Notes under the pieces: generated by a model
Seen by the model: only the letters and a program-made list of their open reading frames with translations
Told to the model about the DNA's origin: nothing
The model's database searches: none
Position numbers and translations under genes: made by a program
Assembly (NCBI GenBank): GCA_947179485.1
Contig: OX359247.1
Location: 35,192,801 to 35,256,800, forward strand
Direction: 5' to 3'
From: Allacma fusca
Lineage: Eukaryota; Arthropoda; Collembola; Symphypleona; Sminthuridae
Length of the DNA stretch: 64,000 bases
In this document: positions 25,722-38,312 of the stretch, piece by piece
Layout: each line of letters starts with the position of its first letter
Position numbering within the stretch: the stretch's first letter is position 1

Positions 25722-26060
25722 TGTCCCGTCCCCGTCCCGTCCCGTCCCGATATTTTTTCAAAACCTTTGTCCCCAGTCCCGTCCCGACAATCGGGACACG
25801 GTGACAAAAACAGTGTCCCCGTCCCGTCCCCAAAATTTTTAAAAAACGTTGTCCCCGGTCCCCTCCCGATAGTCGGGACATGGGGACAAAAAAGTTGTCC
25901 CCGTCCCATCCCCAAAAATTTAAAAAAAAAGTTGTCCCCGGTCCCGTCGCGAAAGTCGGGACATGGGGACAAAAACCTTGTCCCCGTCCCGTCCCCAATA
26001 TTTTTAAAAAACATTGTCCCCGATCACGAAAATCGGGGCATGTGAACAAAATTCCTGCCC
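25722..26060. repeat. 83-bp tandem repeat inside the hAT-like element
   Basis: About four copies of a unit that starts GTCCCCGTCCC, runs through an A/T-rich spacer, a GTCCCCGGTCCC block, and a TCGGGACATGGGGACAAA segment. Starts are near 25,731, 25,814, 25,897 and 25,980, spaced by 83 bases. Each unit contains an internal inverted pair (GTCCCG / CGGGAC), so each could form a hairpin. Confidence 0.85.
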
Positions 26061-26129
26061 CGGTTACTAAAAACAGTAGTCGACATTCTCATACCGAAAA
26101 TCGGAACATAAGGAAAAATTCGTACAAGA

Positions 26130-26300
26130 AACATTTGTACCAAAACCATTAAAAAAAACATTTGTACCAAAACCATTAAAAAAAACATTTGTACCAAAAC
26201 CATTAAAAAAAACATTTGTACCAAAACCATTAAAAAAAACATTTGTACCAAAACCATTAAAAAAAACATTTGTACCAAAACCATTAAAAAAAAACATTTA
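26130..26300. repeat. 27-bp satellite, about 6-7 copies
   Basis: Near-perfect tandem copies of a unit made of CATTTGTACCAAAACCATT plus eight A residues. Because 27 is divisible by three, both strands read through as 9-residue peptide repeats. These are not genes. The array lies in the core of the hAT-like element. Confidence 0.95.
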
Positions 26301-27558
26301 TAGAATCGTATTTCCAAGATTTCTCCTTAAGGCAGCTTAAATTACGGTTATATTTCAACAGCAGGAAAGTAGGAGTAGTAGTAACTATAACTGTTCTATT
26401 TCAGTCACCAAAATTATTCTGGCACTCAAGTTTATGTGTATGATTACTTACTTCAATTATGATTGTAAATATATAACTTGTCTTTATTCGCTCTAATTCC
26501 AAAATCTAATAATCCTAATCATAAAACCATGATGAAGTACCAGTCATTTTTTGAGCAATACGCTTCATTTTCTACTGAAATAGAACTAACAGAATAGTTT
26601 AATCACGAGCATTAAAAGCTGAAACGTTATCCTTGTTCTGCTTTGCTTGCTCGTCCCGTCCCGTTATACACACAGCCAAAAAGCATATCCCGTTCTGAAT
26701 ACAATGGGGACAATTGTTTTGTCCCCGTCCCACCCCAAAAATAATGGGGAAAATAATTTTTTATGTCCCCGTCCCGTCCCGAATATTATGGGGAATATTT
26801 TTTTTGTCCCCGTCCCGAATATAGTAGGGACAGTTTTTTTTGTCCCCGTCCCGTCCCGAATATGACATGGGGACAATTATTTTGTCCCCGGGGACGTCCC
26901 GTCCCGGTCCGTCCAGTGTCCCGACGTCCCGTCCCCGTCCCCGGCAGAAGCTCTGACACACATACATACATATACATAGGTATGAGTGTAGAAACTGTTC
27001 TAGACAAAAACTAGAAACCAGCTCACGTTAGAACTACCAAATCAAAATTCAAAAATTCTCTTCCTTGTGATTCTATAAAATATTGAAGCTAACGACTACT
27101 TCAACACACCATAATAATTTTCAAGGACATTAAGTTCAACTGTGTGTTAAAAGTTTCAAAAACAACCAAACTAAACAATTGTAATTAATGCTCCGCATCT
27201 TATACAACCGGAAGAGTAGACACAGCTGTAATTTGGAACAACTTATTAAGAACAAATGATGTGATTCGCAAAAACTAATAAGGCAATTATTTTAACCCTA
27301 ATTCTAGCAAGGCACTAATCTAAACTTAATACTAATAAAGAGACGAAATTCTGGTTACCCAGATGCCAGATTCGATAAATATTCTTGATAACGATTGTTC
27401 AAACTAAAACATAAAACCTTGGCAAACATATATTCATGTTCAAACGAAACGCCAAGATGAATCAACACAACGACAACGCAACACAATATCCTCCATACAC
27501 TGCCAGCTGCGATTCAATAACCTAAACCAATATCGCTCGACCTATTGAATTTTACTGG

Positions 27559-27566
27559 TATATAAA
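27559..27566 (+). promoter_or_regulatory. TATA box of repeat-protein gene 1
   Basis: TATATAAA lies 75 bases upstream of the ATG at 27,634. The two related genes have the same octamer 74 and 73 bases before their ATGs, so the core promoter spacing is conserved in the family. Confidence 0.75.
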
Positions 27567-27633
27567 GTCGATTTCCCATTACCTCAAACATTCAAAGGAT
27601 CCAAACCATCCCAAAAACACTTCCACTGGAAAC

Positions 27634-30600
27634 ATGAGGGTAGCAGTATTCCTAACGATTGTTGCAATCGCCGCGGTAAGTAAATCACTTAACGATTTGA
27701 GAAAAAAATTACTTAACTAATGCCAAGGAATTCAATTACAGACATGTCAGGGAGCTTCACTGAAGGTTGAGCGGCAGGCAACATCTCAAATACAATCCAT
27801 CATTGACCTTTTCCTGGAACTTCAACTAAGCGTACTACAAAAAATTGATGAAGCCTTACACGCCATTATGAACTTTCGCTTATCACAAACAACACAAACA
27901 CCAACGCAGACAACAAAGCAGATAGACTCGGAACCGACAACAACTTCAATTCCACCCGGTGAAGTTGAAGTAACTACATCCACTGACGTAGCCCCATCCT
28001 CTGGTGACGTTGAGGCAACTACAACCGCTGACGTTGAAGCTACTACCTCCGCTGACGTTGAAGCTATTACCTCCGCTGACGTTGAAGCTACTACCTCCGC
28101 TGACGTTGAAGCTATTACCTCCGCTGACGTTGAAACAACTACCTCCGCTGACGTTGAAGCAACTACATCCGCTGACGTTGAAGCAACTACATCCGCTGGT
28201 GTTGAAGCAAATACCTCTGCTGACGTTGAAGCAACTACATCCGCTGACGTTGAAGCAACAACCTCTGCTGACGTTGAAGCAACTACATCCGCTGACGCTG
28301 AAGCAACAACCTCTGCTGACGTTGAAGCAACTACATCCGCTGACGTTGAAGCAACTACCTCTCCTGACGTTGAAGCAACTACATCCGCTGACGTTGAAGC
28401 AACTACCTCTGCTGACGTTGAAGCAACTACCTCTGCTGACGTTGAAGCAACTACCTCTGCTGACGTTGAAGCAACTACCTCTGCTGACGTTGAAGCAACT
28501 ACCTCTGCTGACGTTGAAGCAACTACCTCTGCTGACGTTGAAGCAACTACCTCTGCTGACGTTGAAGCAACTACCTCCGCTGACGTTGAAGCAACTACCT
28601 CCGCTGACGTTGAAGCAACTACCTCCGCTGACGTCGAAGCAACTACCTCCGCTGACGTTGAAGCAACTACATCCGCTGACGTTAAAGAAACTACATCCGC
28701 TGACGTTGAAGCTACTACCTCCGCTGACGCTGAAGCTACTACCTCCGCTGACGCTGAAGCTACTACCTCCGCTGACGTTGAAGCTACTACCTCCGCTGAC
28801 AATAAAGCTACTACCTCCGCTGACGTTGAAGCAACTACAACCGCTGACGTTGAAGCAACTACCTCCGCTGATGTAGCCACATCTTCCGGCGACGTTGAAG
28901 CAACTACCTCCGCTGATGTAGCCACATCTTCCGGTGACGTTGAAGCAACTGCCTCCGCTGACGTTGAAGCAACTACCTCCGCTGATGAAGCCACATCTTC
29001 CGGTGACGTTGAAGCAACTACATCGGCTGACGTTGAAGCTACTACCTCCGCTGACGCTGAAGCTGCTACCTCCGCTGACGCTGAAGCTACTACCTCCGCC
29101 GACGTTGAAGCTACTACCTCCGCTGACAATGAAGCTACTACCTCCGCTGACGCTGAAGCTACTACCTCAGCTGACGTAGAAGCTACTACCTCCGCTGACG
29201 TTGAAGCTACTACCTCCGCTGACAATGAAGCTACTACCTCCGCTGACGTTGAAGCTACTACCTCCGCTGACAATGAAGCAACTACCTCCGCTGACGTTGA
29301 AGCAACTACAACCGCTGACGTTGAAGCTACTACCTCCGCTGACGTTGAAGCAACTACCTCCGCTGACGTTGAAGCAACTACCTCCGCTGACGTTGAAGCA
29401 ACTACTTCCGCTGACGTTGAAGCAACTACCTCCGCTGACGTTGAAGCAAGTACCTCCGTTGACGTCGAAGCAACTACCTCCGCTGAAGTTGAAGCAACTA
29501 CTTCCGCTGACGTTGAAGCAACTACCTCCGCTGACGTTGAAGCTACAACCTCCGCTGACGTCGAAGCAACTACCTCTGCTCACGTTGAAATAACTACATC
29601 CGCTGACGTTGAAGCAACTACATCCGCTGACGTTGAAGCAACTACCTCCGCTGACAATGAAGCTACTACCTCCGCTGATGTAGCCACATCTTCCGCTGAC
29701 GTTGAAGCAACTACCTCCGCTGATGTAGCCACATCTTCCGGTGACGTTGAAGCAACTTCCTCCGCTGATGTAGCCACATCTTCCGGTGACGTTGAAGCAA
29801 CTACCTCCGCTGATGTAGCCACATCTTCCGCTGACGTTGAAGCAACTACCTCCGCTGATGAAGCCACATCTTCCGGTGACGTTGAAGCAACTACATCGGC
29901 TGACGTTGAAGCTACTACCTCCGCTGACGCTGAAGCTGCTACCTCCGCTGACGTTGAAGCTACTACCTCCGCTGACGTTGAAGCTACTACCTCCGCTGAC
30001 AATGAAGCTACTACCTCCGCTGACGCTGAAGCTACTACCTCAGCTGACGTAGAAGCTACTACCTCTGCTGACGTTGAACCTACTACCTCCGCTGACAATG
30101 AAGCTACTACCTCCGCTGACGTTGAAGCTTCTACCTCCGCTGACAATGAAGCTTCTACCTCCGCTGACAATGAAGCAACTACCTCCGCTGACGTTGAAGC
30201 AACTACAACCGCTGACGTTGAAGCTACTACCTCTGCTGACGTTGAAGCAACTACGTCCGCTGACAATGAAGCCTTTACCTCCGCTGATGTAGCCACATCT
30301 TCCGCTGACGTTGAAGCAACTACCTCCGCTGATGTAGCCACATCTTCCGGTGACGTTGAAGCAACTACCTCCGCTGATGTAGCCACATCTTCCGGTGACG
30401 TTGAAGCAACTTCCTCCGCTGATGTAGCCACATCTTCCGCTGACGTTGAAGCAACTACCTCTGCTGACGTTGAAGCAACTACCTCTGCTGACGTTGCAGC
30501 AACTACCTCCGCTGACGTTGAAGCAACTACCTCCGCTGATGTAGCCACATCTTCCGGTGACGTTGAAGCAACTACCTCCGCTGATGTAGCCACATCTTCC

Positions 30601-33000
30601 GGTGACGTTGAAGCAACTACCTCCGCTGATGTAGCCACATCTTCCGGTGACGTTGAAGCAACTACCTCCGCTGATGTAGCCACATCTTCCGGTGACGTTG
30701 AAGCAACTTCCTCCGCTGATGTAGCCACATCTTCCGCTGACGTTGAAGCAACTACCTCTGCTGACGTTGAAGCAACTACCTCTGCTGACGTTGAAGCAAC
30801 TACCTCCGCTGACGTTGAAGCAACTACCTCCGCTGATGTAGCCACATCTTCCGGTGACGTTGAAGCAACTACCTCCGCTGATGTAGCCCCATCTTCCGGT
30901 GACGTTGAAGCAAATACCTCCGCTGATGTAGCCACATCTTCCGCTGACGTTGAAGCAACTACCTCTGCTGACGTTGAAGCAACTACCTCTGCTGACGTTG
31001 AAGCAATTACCTCTGCTGACGTTGAAGCAACTACCTCCGCTGACGTTGAAGCAACTACCTCCGCTGATGTAGCCACATCTTCCGGTGACGTTGAAGCAAC
31101 TACCTCCGCTGATGTAGCCACATCTTCCGGTGACGTTGAAGCAACTACATCCGCTGACGTTGAAGCAACTACCGCCGCTGACGTTGAAGCAACTACCTCC
31201 GCTGACAATGAAGCTACTACCTCCGCTGACGTTGAAGCAACTACATCCGCTGACAATGAAGCAACTACCGCCGCTGACGTTGAAGCAACATCCTCCGCTG
31301 ACGTTGAAGCAACTACCTCCGCTGACGTATTAACTACCTCTAGTGATGTTGAAGCAACTACATCCGCTGACGTTGAAGCAACTACCGCCGCTGACGTTGA
31401 AGCAACTACCTCCGCTGACAATGAAGCTACTACCTCCGCTGACGTTGAAGCAACTACATCCGCTGACAATGAAGCAACTACCGCCGCTGACGTTGAAGCA
31501 ACATCCTCCGCTGACGTTGAAGCAACTACCTCCGCTGACGTATTAACTACCTCTAGTGATGTTGAAGCAAATACCTCCGCTGACGTTGAAGCAACAACCT
31601 CCGCTAATGTAGCAACATCCTCGGGTGACCTTGAAGCAACTACCTCCGCTGATGTAGCCACATCTTCCGCTGACGTTGAAGCAACCACTTCCGCTGATGT
31701 AGCCACATCTTCCGGTGACGTTGAAGCAACTACCTCCTCTGATTTAGCAACATCTTCCGTTGACGTTGATGCAACTACCTCCGCTGACGTTGATGCATCT
31801 ACCTCCGCTGACGTTGATGCAACTACCTCCGCTGATGTTGCAACATCCTCTGGTGACGTTGAAGCAACTACCTCCGCTAACGTAGCCACATCTCCCGGTG
31901 ACATCGAAGCATCTACCTCTGCTGATTTAGCAACATCTTCCGTTGACGTCGAGTCAACTACTTCCTTTGAAACATCTGCCGCGTCTGATTCGACTAGCGA
32001 GGTGTCAGTTGAATCAACCACATCGAGTGGAAACGAGGTATCTACGTCTGAAATTGTTACTGATATTACGAGCACAACTGCTGTAGAAACTTCAACTATT
32101 GTTGAAAGTACTACACCATCAGTAACTACCGAACCTGATACTGAAGGGACAACAGAATCTTCAACAACTACAGTTCGGACAAGTCAAGTTACAAGCTCTA
32201 AACCAAGCAAGTCTACTACGTCTAGACTACCATCATCGACTACACCTAGGGCAACAACGTTAGCAGTAAAGCCTACCACAGCTAAGCCAACCACAGCTAA
32301 GCCTACCACAGCTAAGCCAACCACAGTTAAGCCAACCACAGCTAAGCCAACCACAGCTAAGCCAACCACAGCTAAGCCTACCACAGTTAAGCCAACCACA
32401 GCTAAGCCAACCACAGCTAAGCCAACCACAGCTAAGCCAACCACAGCTAAGCCTACCACAGCTAAGTCTACCACAGCTGAGCCTACGACAACTACTACTT
32501 CAACAACAACTACTACTACAACAACACCGACTACTTCTACCACGACTCCAAAGCCTAGTCCCTTGCAAGCATATCGGAATCAAATTCGTATTGAATTTGC
32601 AAAAATGTTAAATCTTGTTAATCAGTTGTTGAAAGAATTGGCTCGAATTTTGGAGTTTGTGGAAAGAAGCGGAAACAGATATGCCCGCGAACTAGTTCTG
32701 AGAGCAAAAACGCGAGTTGATTCTATGCTGCCTTTAGTAACTCTAGGTGCTGTGCGATCTCCCTTGGAAATGCAGCTAACTGTAAAACAAGTAGAACTTC
32801 AATTTGCAGGTGTAAAAGTTGTACTTGCAAAAGTGAACGAATCAGCTCGTCCCGAGTTGAAGTCTTTAATTGAACCAGCTGCAACCACTTCAGATGCTGG
32901 CATGAAGCAGTGTCAGAATACTTCGGAAATTATCAACAAAGCCAGCAAGTCACCATTCAGCTCTCTGCTCAGCAACTTCTTGGGAAGCATGTTGGGTTAG
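27634..33000 (+). CDS. Secreted Thr/Ser/acidic repeat protein 1 (family unknown)
   Basis: Exon 1 is 27634-27675 ([14 protein letters not shown], a signal-peptide core). A 66-base GT-AG intron follows. Exon 2 is 27742-33000, for a total of 1766 residues. After the signal comes [13 protein letters not shown] and a predicted amphipathic helix ([20 protein letters not shown]). Residues from about 95 to 1410 are a mucin-like array of the 8-residue unit TTSADVEA, with interspersed 15-residue variants of the type [16 protein letters not shown] Thr/Ser-rich spacer follows, then about 14 KPTTA pentads and a Thr/Pro run. The last 145 residues are a charged, probably helical domain ([20 protein letters not shown] through the end GSMLG) shared with the other two genes. 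Dense Thr/Ser suggests O-glycosylation. A secreted mucin, coat, silk-like or adhesive role is inference only. I do not recognise the family. Confidence 0.88.
27985..31930 (+). repeat. 24-base coding tandem array in gene 1
   Basis: About 150 copies of a 24-base unit encoding TTSADVEA, interleaved with longer units carrying ATSSGDVEA. Higher-order blocks recur: the segments near 31,135-31,345 and 31,350-31,560 are almost identical 213-base copies. Synonymous variants (TCC/TCT, ACC/ACA) occur in local runs, which suggests expansion by unequal exchange. The complementary strand also stays open over kilobases, purely as a consequence of the unit. Confidence 0.95.
32268..32490 (+). repeat. 15-base coding repeat (KPTTA)n in gene 1
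   Basis: About 14 copies of a 15-base unit encoding AKPTT, with Val replacing Ala in two. It lies between the main array and the Thr-run hinge before the C-terminal domain. This is a classic extended, probably glycosylated stalk. Confidence 0.95.
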
Positions 33001-33066
33001 ACATCGATTATCATAGCACATAACAGATAAATACCATAATTCTATTGATCATGAATTAATATCCTT

Positions 33067-33072
33067 ATTAAA
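33067..33072 (+). terminator. Candidate poly(A) signal ATTAAA of gene 1
   Basis: The common variant hexamer lies 67 bases past the TAG stop at 33,000. The chemoreceptor on the opposite strand ends about 175 bases further on, so the two genes converge tail to tail. Confidence 0.4.
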
Positions 33073-33167
33073 AACATTGGAAAGTATTACTGATGGAAAA
33101 ATCAAATAACTAGAGAATTAAAGAGTTACAAGCATCGTGATAGAGATGTCCATACAGAATATAATTA

Positions 33168-33173
33168 TTTATT
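33168..33173 (-). terminator. Candidate poly(A) signal of the chemoreceptor gene
   Basis: AATAAA on the minus strand, about 73 bases beyond the stop codon at 33,246. Confidence 0.4.
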
Positions 33174-33245
33174 CAAATAACTTGCTACAACAAATGACGT
33201 GCTGATGAATCATTCATTTCAAACACATTGTGGGAAAAATATATT

Positions 33246-34645
33246 TTAATCTGTTGCAATTAGCAAGCGAATAGTATTAAAAACTATAAATTTTAATATT
33301 TGAGGAAAAAAGATTTTCTGAATTCCCAGCAGTGACATAGCTTTGCATGATTTAAGGTATTTCCTGGTAATGTCATCCTGACAAGTTCTGCTATTCAAAC
33401 TTGGTGCAAATAATAATTTTTGGCCTCTCTCAAATAATTTAGGTTGGTCTCCAATCCGAGAATAGATGCTGTGGGCAAAAATGATTGTAATGAACAAAGA
33501 AATAGGCAAATTGATGTAAGCTCTGGAATCCATGTTGGAGTAATGGCGAATACTACCATATGAATGCACAATAGAAATAATGGGACAATATGCTCTAACA
33601 ACAGTAATGATTGGGGCAAAGAAAGACTGATAGTGTATAGACAAAAGTTGTGCTTGCCGGTAGGTTCGGATCTTGTTGGTGATGGTCGAATTTCTAAAAT
33701 CATGAATAGTTAATAACAGTATATTCTTCTCAATAAGTATTGCTTCCAGGAGAACTCAATGCAATAATTCTGAAGTAACAATTCTTCACAATATAATTAA
33801 AATTTTGTAATTCCTTCATCTGATCGCTTACCTCTTCTTAGTCAGCACCACATCCAATGACACATAATAAACTATTAAAATAATGATGAAAAAGACCACA
33901 ACGAATTGAATCAGTGACACTTGTAAAGTGAAGTAAAAATGAACCCAGAAGATACCGGTAGTCTTCAAATTCGGTGGCAATGCTGAATACCAAAACTGCG
34001 ATTTGTTCGGCTGGACGATGCTAACCAAAACAAGCTGCATAATCCGAAGTAAAAATGCAAGGACGAGAACTTTTACAGTGGCAGAATCTCGTACATTTTT
34101 TTCTACACAAACAATTACCAAACAAAATTAAATATTTTATATTATGGCACCCAAATGCATACGGAGTATTGTAAGTATTACAAAGTCTTACTCCTAGCAG
34201 CTATTTTTAAAGATTCGTTTAAAAACTCCATAATGTCATCCACATTTACAAGAATCGTCAGGCTAAACAAAAGCGCCATTGTTTTGGGACCAATGAGAGA
34301 GAACAGGATGACGATTTCCTCCAACTTAATGCTTCCATCATCCCAGTGGTAGTAGCGCGTTCCAAGGTAACAAAGTCGATAAATAACATAGCAAATGTCA
34401 ATAAATATGAAACATAGAGCAATCAAATACTGAATTCTCCTCCAGGAAGGCAGGTGACATGCTGTAAATGTTGTTGTGGTGCCATTCCACTGAAATGGAA
34501 CTATGTTTAACATGCAAACATATTTTATTGCGAAACAACTAAAAGGCATGAACTTGCGGTTTGATTTTTTCTTCGTGGTGTTTTTCTTCGAATGCTTACA
34601 GATCTTGAGGGTTTTCCGTAAATTAGTTTCTGTCGGATTCTCCAT
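33246..34645 (-). CDS. Seven-transmembrane chemoreceptor-like protein (gustatory-receptor type), 3 exons
   Basis: Exons 34645-34192, 34102-33832 and 33693-33246 join in phase to give 390 residues, the usual length of insect-type gustatory and odorant receptors. Seven hydrophobic segments are visible: YLIALCFIFIDICYVIY, LFSLIGPKTMALLFSL, VLVLAFLLRIMQLVLV, LIQFVVVFFIIILIVYY, FFAPIITVVRAYCPIISI, LPISLFITIIFAHSIY, and a C-terminal LKFIVFNTIRLLIA. A basic N-terminal tail (KKNTTKKKSNRK) would be cytoplasmic in the inverted topology of this superfamily. The classic TYhhhhhQF C-terminal motif is not present, so the assignment rests on length, topology, intron number and the conserved-looking RKYLKSCKAMSLLGIQ segment before the last helix. 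Another multi-pass membrane protein is possible. Both splice junctions complete sensible codons (Lys and Arg). Confidence 0.75.
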
Positions 34646-37380
34646 TTTAGTGAAGATTTTCGTTGTTTATGGTAGTTTCGATCCACAAATAATTTTTTAT
34701 TTTGTCTCCAATGGCTTTCTGTAAAATTAAACTCGGTCTTACTCTCGACTACAAAAATTTTGAAGTGTAGTTTAAGTGTAAATAAGGTACGGGCGCAGTG
34801 TGACCCAAATAATATTCTTATATATATTTTTTTGTGTCTACGAAAAGGTTATGTCGCTATAGTAAAACGCAAACAAATTGGCAGAGGAAAATATATTCTT
34901 TAAAATTCAGAGGGAGCAATATATTTGGTTTTATGTAATTACATAAAACAGCTTTCTGACTTGGAAAAATTTACAAGAAGTTAAAACAAATGCAGTGCAA
35001 TAATTATCTACTTGGGTGTACCATCGAATGACAGTTTTTCTTAACTGCTGATAGAAGTTACAAAATCGGGAAACCATAGGTTGATTTTAATGTGTTTTTC
35101 CACTGAATATTTAAAAATGCAAACCTGGATATTCATCGTTTTGATTGAAAGTACACTGGGAGTATATAACAAACTTCATAAATGACCAGAAGAAATCAAT
35201 AGTGATCATTGCTATTTTTCATTGGTTATGGTAACCGATGAGTTGTTAAACTTTTTGCATAATTACGTGAAAATACACGTTACGTAAACTCTGCTGAACC
35301 TAATTGATTGGAACTGCTAGGGGTCAGTGGTGAAGAAATCCCATAAAGGTTTAATGCATACTTATAATTGTGTACCAGTAATTATTTCTTGATTTGCTGT
35401 AAGTCTTCCATTTTAGGTAAATATGTACATTGTGTATTAGTAACTTGTAAGTGTTTATATGTCCACATTCACAGAAGCACTATTATACGTACTTATATAT
35501 ATGATAATGGCTGGATTATATTTTAGAAGATGGTCTCCTACCCAATAACTTTAAGCAAGTTAGTAGGTTGGCAAGAATTGTAAAAAAAATGGAGTACATA
35601 AGTAAGGCATTTAAGCATGTTTTGGTACTTGGATTTTAGTAAAAATAGGTAAATTTTGAACAAGTTTTAAAGAATTATTTTAATAGGCAAGTAAATTTGT
35701 ATTATGCATTTTTATATTAAACACAAATTTTAAAATTTTCTTCGTGTAAGTAAAGACACGCATCAAAAAAATATTAAGAGTTTGTTTGAGAGAAAGCCGC
35801 AGCATTGGTAAATAATTTGCTCACCTTTGGCTGTACACGTACATACGTAAATATGTGCGTCTACATTTCATAAAGTTACGATTAGGTCAACTAACATTAA
35901 GCCCGCATACGAGTCCCTATTTCACGTGGGAAATTATTGCAACCAAGTAATTATTATTATAGCAACCTTGTCAAAATGCATACATCATACGAAAACAAAA
36001 TCCTCTGGTTCTGAACAACATTCTTATTAAACCCGCCGAAATTAAACTACCACTACCCGAAAATAAGTCCTATGAGTATGCTTGAAACAAGACATGTCCG
36101 TAGGATACATTTAATTTGATGTACTTACTTATGTGCACATATGTACGTGCCCATTATGCATGCACAATGAGCTATTACACCGGCCTTATTTTCAATCAAT
36201 ACGGAGGCAAAATTTATTCCACCTACAGGTTTTCATGTTCATGGAGTAAATTAGATCACTACTTATGGATAAATTGTCCATAAAGTTAATTTAAATTTAA
36301 TTTATACTCATACTGCTGTCGCACTGTGTTTAAACCACTCAATGCAGAACTTACCGGCGTTGCTGTATGCCTTTCAAGTTATTTCTGAATTTCCTATTGT
36401 AAATTCATGTACATAATTTTAAATATTTATGCGTATGTACATTATTATAATATATTTTGTGAGATTATTTAGATATGCTTGATATTAAAGTATCAAGGTC
36501 ATCAACCCACGGCCGAATTCCCTATTTCTCTTATTTTTATATCTTATGAATCTTGGTAATCCGATAATACCAAGCAGAAAATAATCTGCGGAATTTTTGT
36601 TACTTAATATAGCTACGATGGGCTATTCTAATTATTATAGTAATTTTCTGAAAAAGCAATAAATTCAAGTATAATTTATTATTTCCTTATATTCACGCCA
36701 CTAACCACCAACAGTACAGTAAGATTGTATACTACCATTCTTTATCCAACAACGCTCTCTGTTTTCAGGTTATTGTTTGTTTGAAGCATCATTGCACTTT
36801 CATGATAATAATTCACTGTCCTAGTCCTATACATGCTGTGTGCGATAATGTCTTCAGGAGTATTTTAACTTTATGAACAATTAAATAGCAGTAACGAAAT
36901 TATATTCCAATGCCTTCAACAGGCCTTTCCGATTAACCTAGGTCGTTTCTCTTGGTGGGTGAAAAAGCAAATAAAAGAGTCTACACTTAAGGCTTTCACA
37001 CGATGTATTCGGAGTGTCATAGTCAAGTAAACTACAAATAAATATTCACTAAAGAAATTAGAAATAAATTATGCTATCTAACAAGGAGTCGGCTCATTTA
37101 AGATTGAAGATACTCGAATATTTATTAAAATGAAACCACATAATTATTAACAAGAGTAATACAATAAATGTCTAATACGCTGCATTCCTGACCTCAGCAA
37201 TCGCGGAATTGTGATAATTTATTCTCAACCTCATAACCAGTTTTTCGAAAATACGATTTAGTTTTCTTGATTAGCAGTTTGCAAGTATTGTGATCTAAAA
37301 TTGTAATAATAAACTATCATACAGTCAGAGATCTGAACAAATATGAAGTAAAATTTGCATACCTACAAATATTCAGGACA
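34646..37380. other. Intergenic, no gene recognised
   Basis: AT-rich DNA without inverted terminal repeats, arrays or open frames with domains. It includes the presumed promoter region of the chemoreceptor just above 34,645. Confidence 0.55.
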
Positions 37381-37385
37381 CTCTG

Positions 37386-37910
37386 TTAAGTTACTACAGC
37401 CAATACACATGCTGATGGCTGCTGGAAACCATTATTTAATACGAAGTCTCCTTTGCTGTTTAAAAGTATAAAAACCTTGATCCAAAATGGTTCAATTAAC
37501 GGTGTGAAAAAGATACAAGAATAAAAAAGATGAAATTGGGAAACATACCGCATAACGTAGAAAACAACCAGGTTTCTTCGAAAGTCATATGTACTATTTG
37601 TTTCATAAAAGTTTTGTATTCTAAAGCAGAAGTACCCAGAGCACAAAATCAACCGCAATGTGCGGTCATTATTAAAGAATGAAAACAGGTGCAACGCCGG
37701 ATAGAGTCAAATCCTGTTTTTCCAATTCCAAGCTATCTAACCAAAAATAGTCTGCGTCATAATGTTGAGTGGTCTTAAAACATTATTTAAACACCAGATT
37801 GGTTAAACATATAGTGCTAATTGTTTTCATTAAATACTAATCAAATGATTCTCAAAGCAAATTACAAATGACAACAAAACTTATCAAACAAGACAACAAG
37901 AAAACAGACA
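37386..37910. repeat. Diverged copy of the block upstream of repeat-protein genes 2 and 3
   Basis: This block matches 38,690-39,150 and 55,070-55,540 in order. Shared words include GCGCCGGATAGAGT-like, AAAACATTTATTTAGACGCCAGATT-like and ACGTAGAAAACAACCAGG-like segments. It is the most diverged of the three copies and has no repeat-protein gene behind it. Minus-strand frames (for example DFRRNLVVFYVMR) recur in the copies but are broken in each, so coding is doubtful. It may be a remnant of a lost fourth gene or a shared regulatory block. Confidence 0.65.
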
Positions 37911-38280
37911 CACGAATAATTTCGTACGATAACAATGTAGAGTACATTAATTACTGTATTAATTTATATGTGAATCGATTGAGTCTTGTTTTATCGTGAT
38001 ATCTTATGCAAGTTGCTGGAATCAATAACTGAACTGTGTTCTATATATGTATATCTCGTGCATGAGTAATCAAAATTTTATTATTTTAAAATCCCTGCAG
38101 CTAAATGCCATGTACATGACTTCAGGCGCTGTAGTCGAGTATTAGATTTTTTACCGAAAAACAGCTGGAAGCTATGATTGCATTTCAGGTATTAAGAAAC
38201 TAAAATCCATGTTGTAGTAATGGTGTATGCTAAAACGAAACAATTTAATTATTAATTACTAACAAGGTGTAACTGACATG

Positions 38281-38312
38281 AATGTACATACATACATACA
38301 TACATACATATA
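38281..38312. repeat. (CATA)n microsatellite
   Basis: A tetranucleotide run of about 30 bases at the upstream edge of the segmental duplication. Confidence 0.85.

Larger units (their letters stand above)
25695..26955. mobile_element. Non-autonomous hAT-like element with GTCCCG arms
   Basis: The ends are CAGAGCTTCTG and its complement, extended inward after two mismatches by GGGGAC. A perfect 8-bp direct repeat, ACACACAT, flanks it at 25,687-25,694 and 26,956-26,963. CAG-G termini with an 8-bp duplication mark the hAT superfamily. Both arms are tandem arrays of GTCCC/GTCCCC words (about 25,712-26,060 and 26,652-26,940). The left arm has an 83-bp period and the middle has a 27-bp satellite. 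No transposase is present in the 1261 bp. Many frames cross it only because the repeats lack stops. Confidence 0.92.

Noticed and set aside
25575-26152. Pro/Val-rich frames in the GTCCCG arms read as a possible protein
   Set aside because: The composition follows the repeat. The same sequence is open in several frames on both strands, and the arms are symmetric about a transposon.
26130-26300. CRISPR-like regular array
   Set aside because: The units are directly adjacent tandem copies without unique spacers, in an animal genome context.
26024-26317. Peptide repeat frames across the 27-bp satellite
   Set aside because: Frames stay open because 27 is a multiple of three. They sit inside a transposon and have no coding features.
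27822-32075. Very long open frames on the minus strand across the gene 1 array
   Set aside because: A 24-base unit without stops in the antisense frame keeps that strand open automatically. There is no signal peptide, splice structure or conserved end, and the plus strand explains the sequence.
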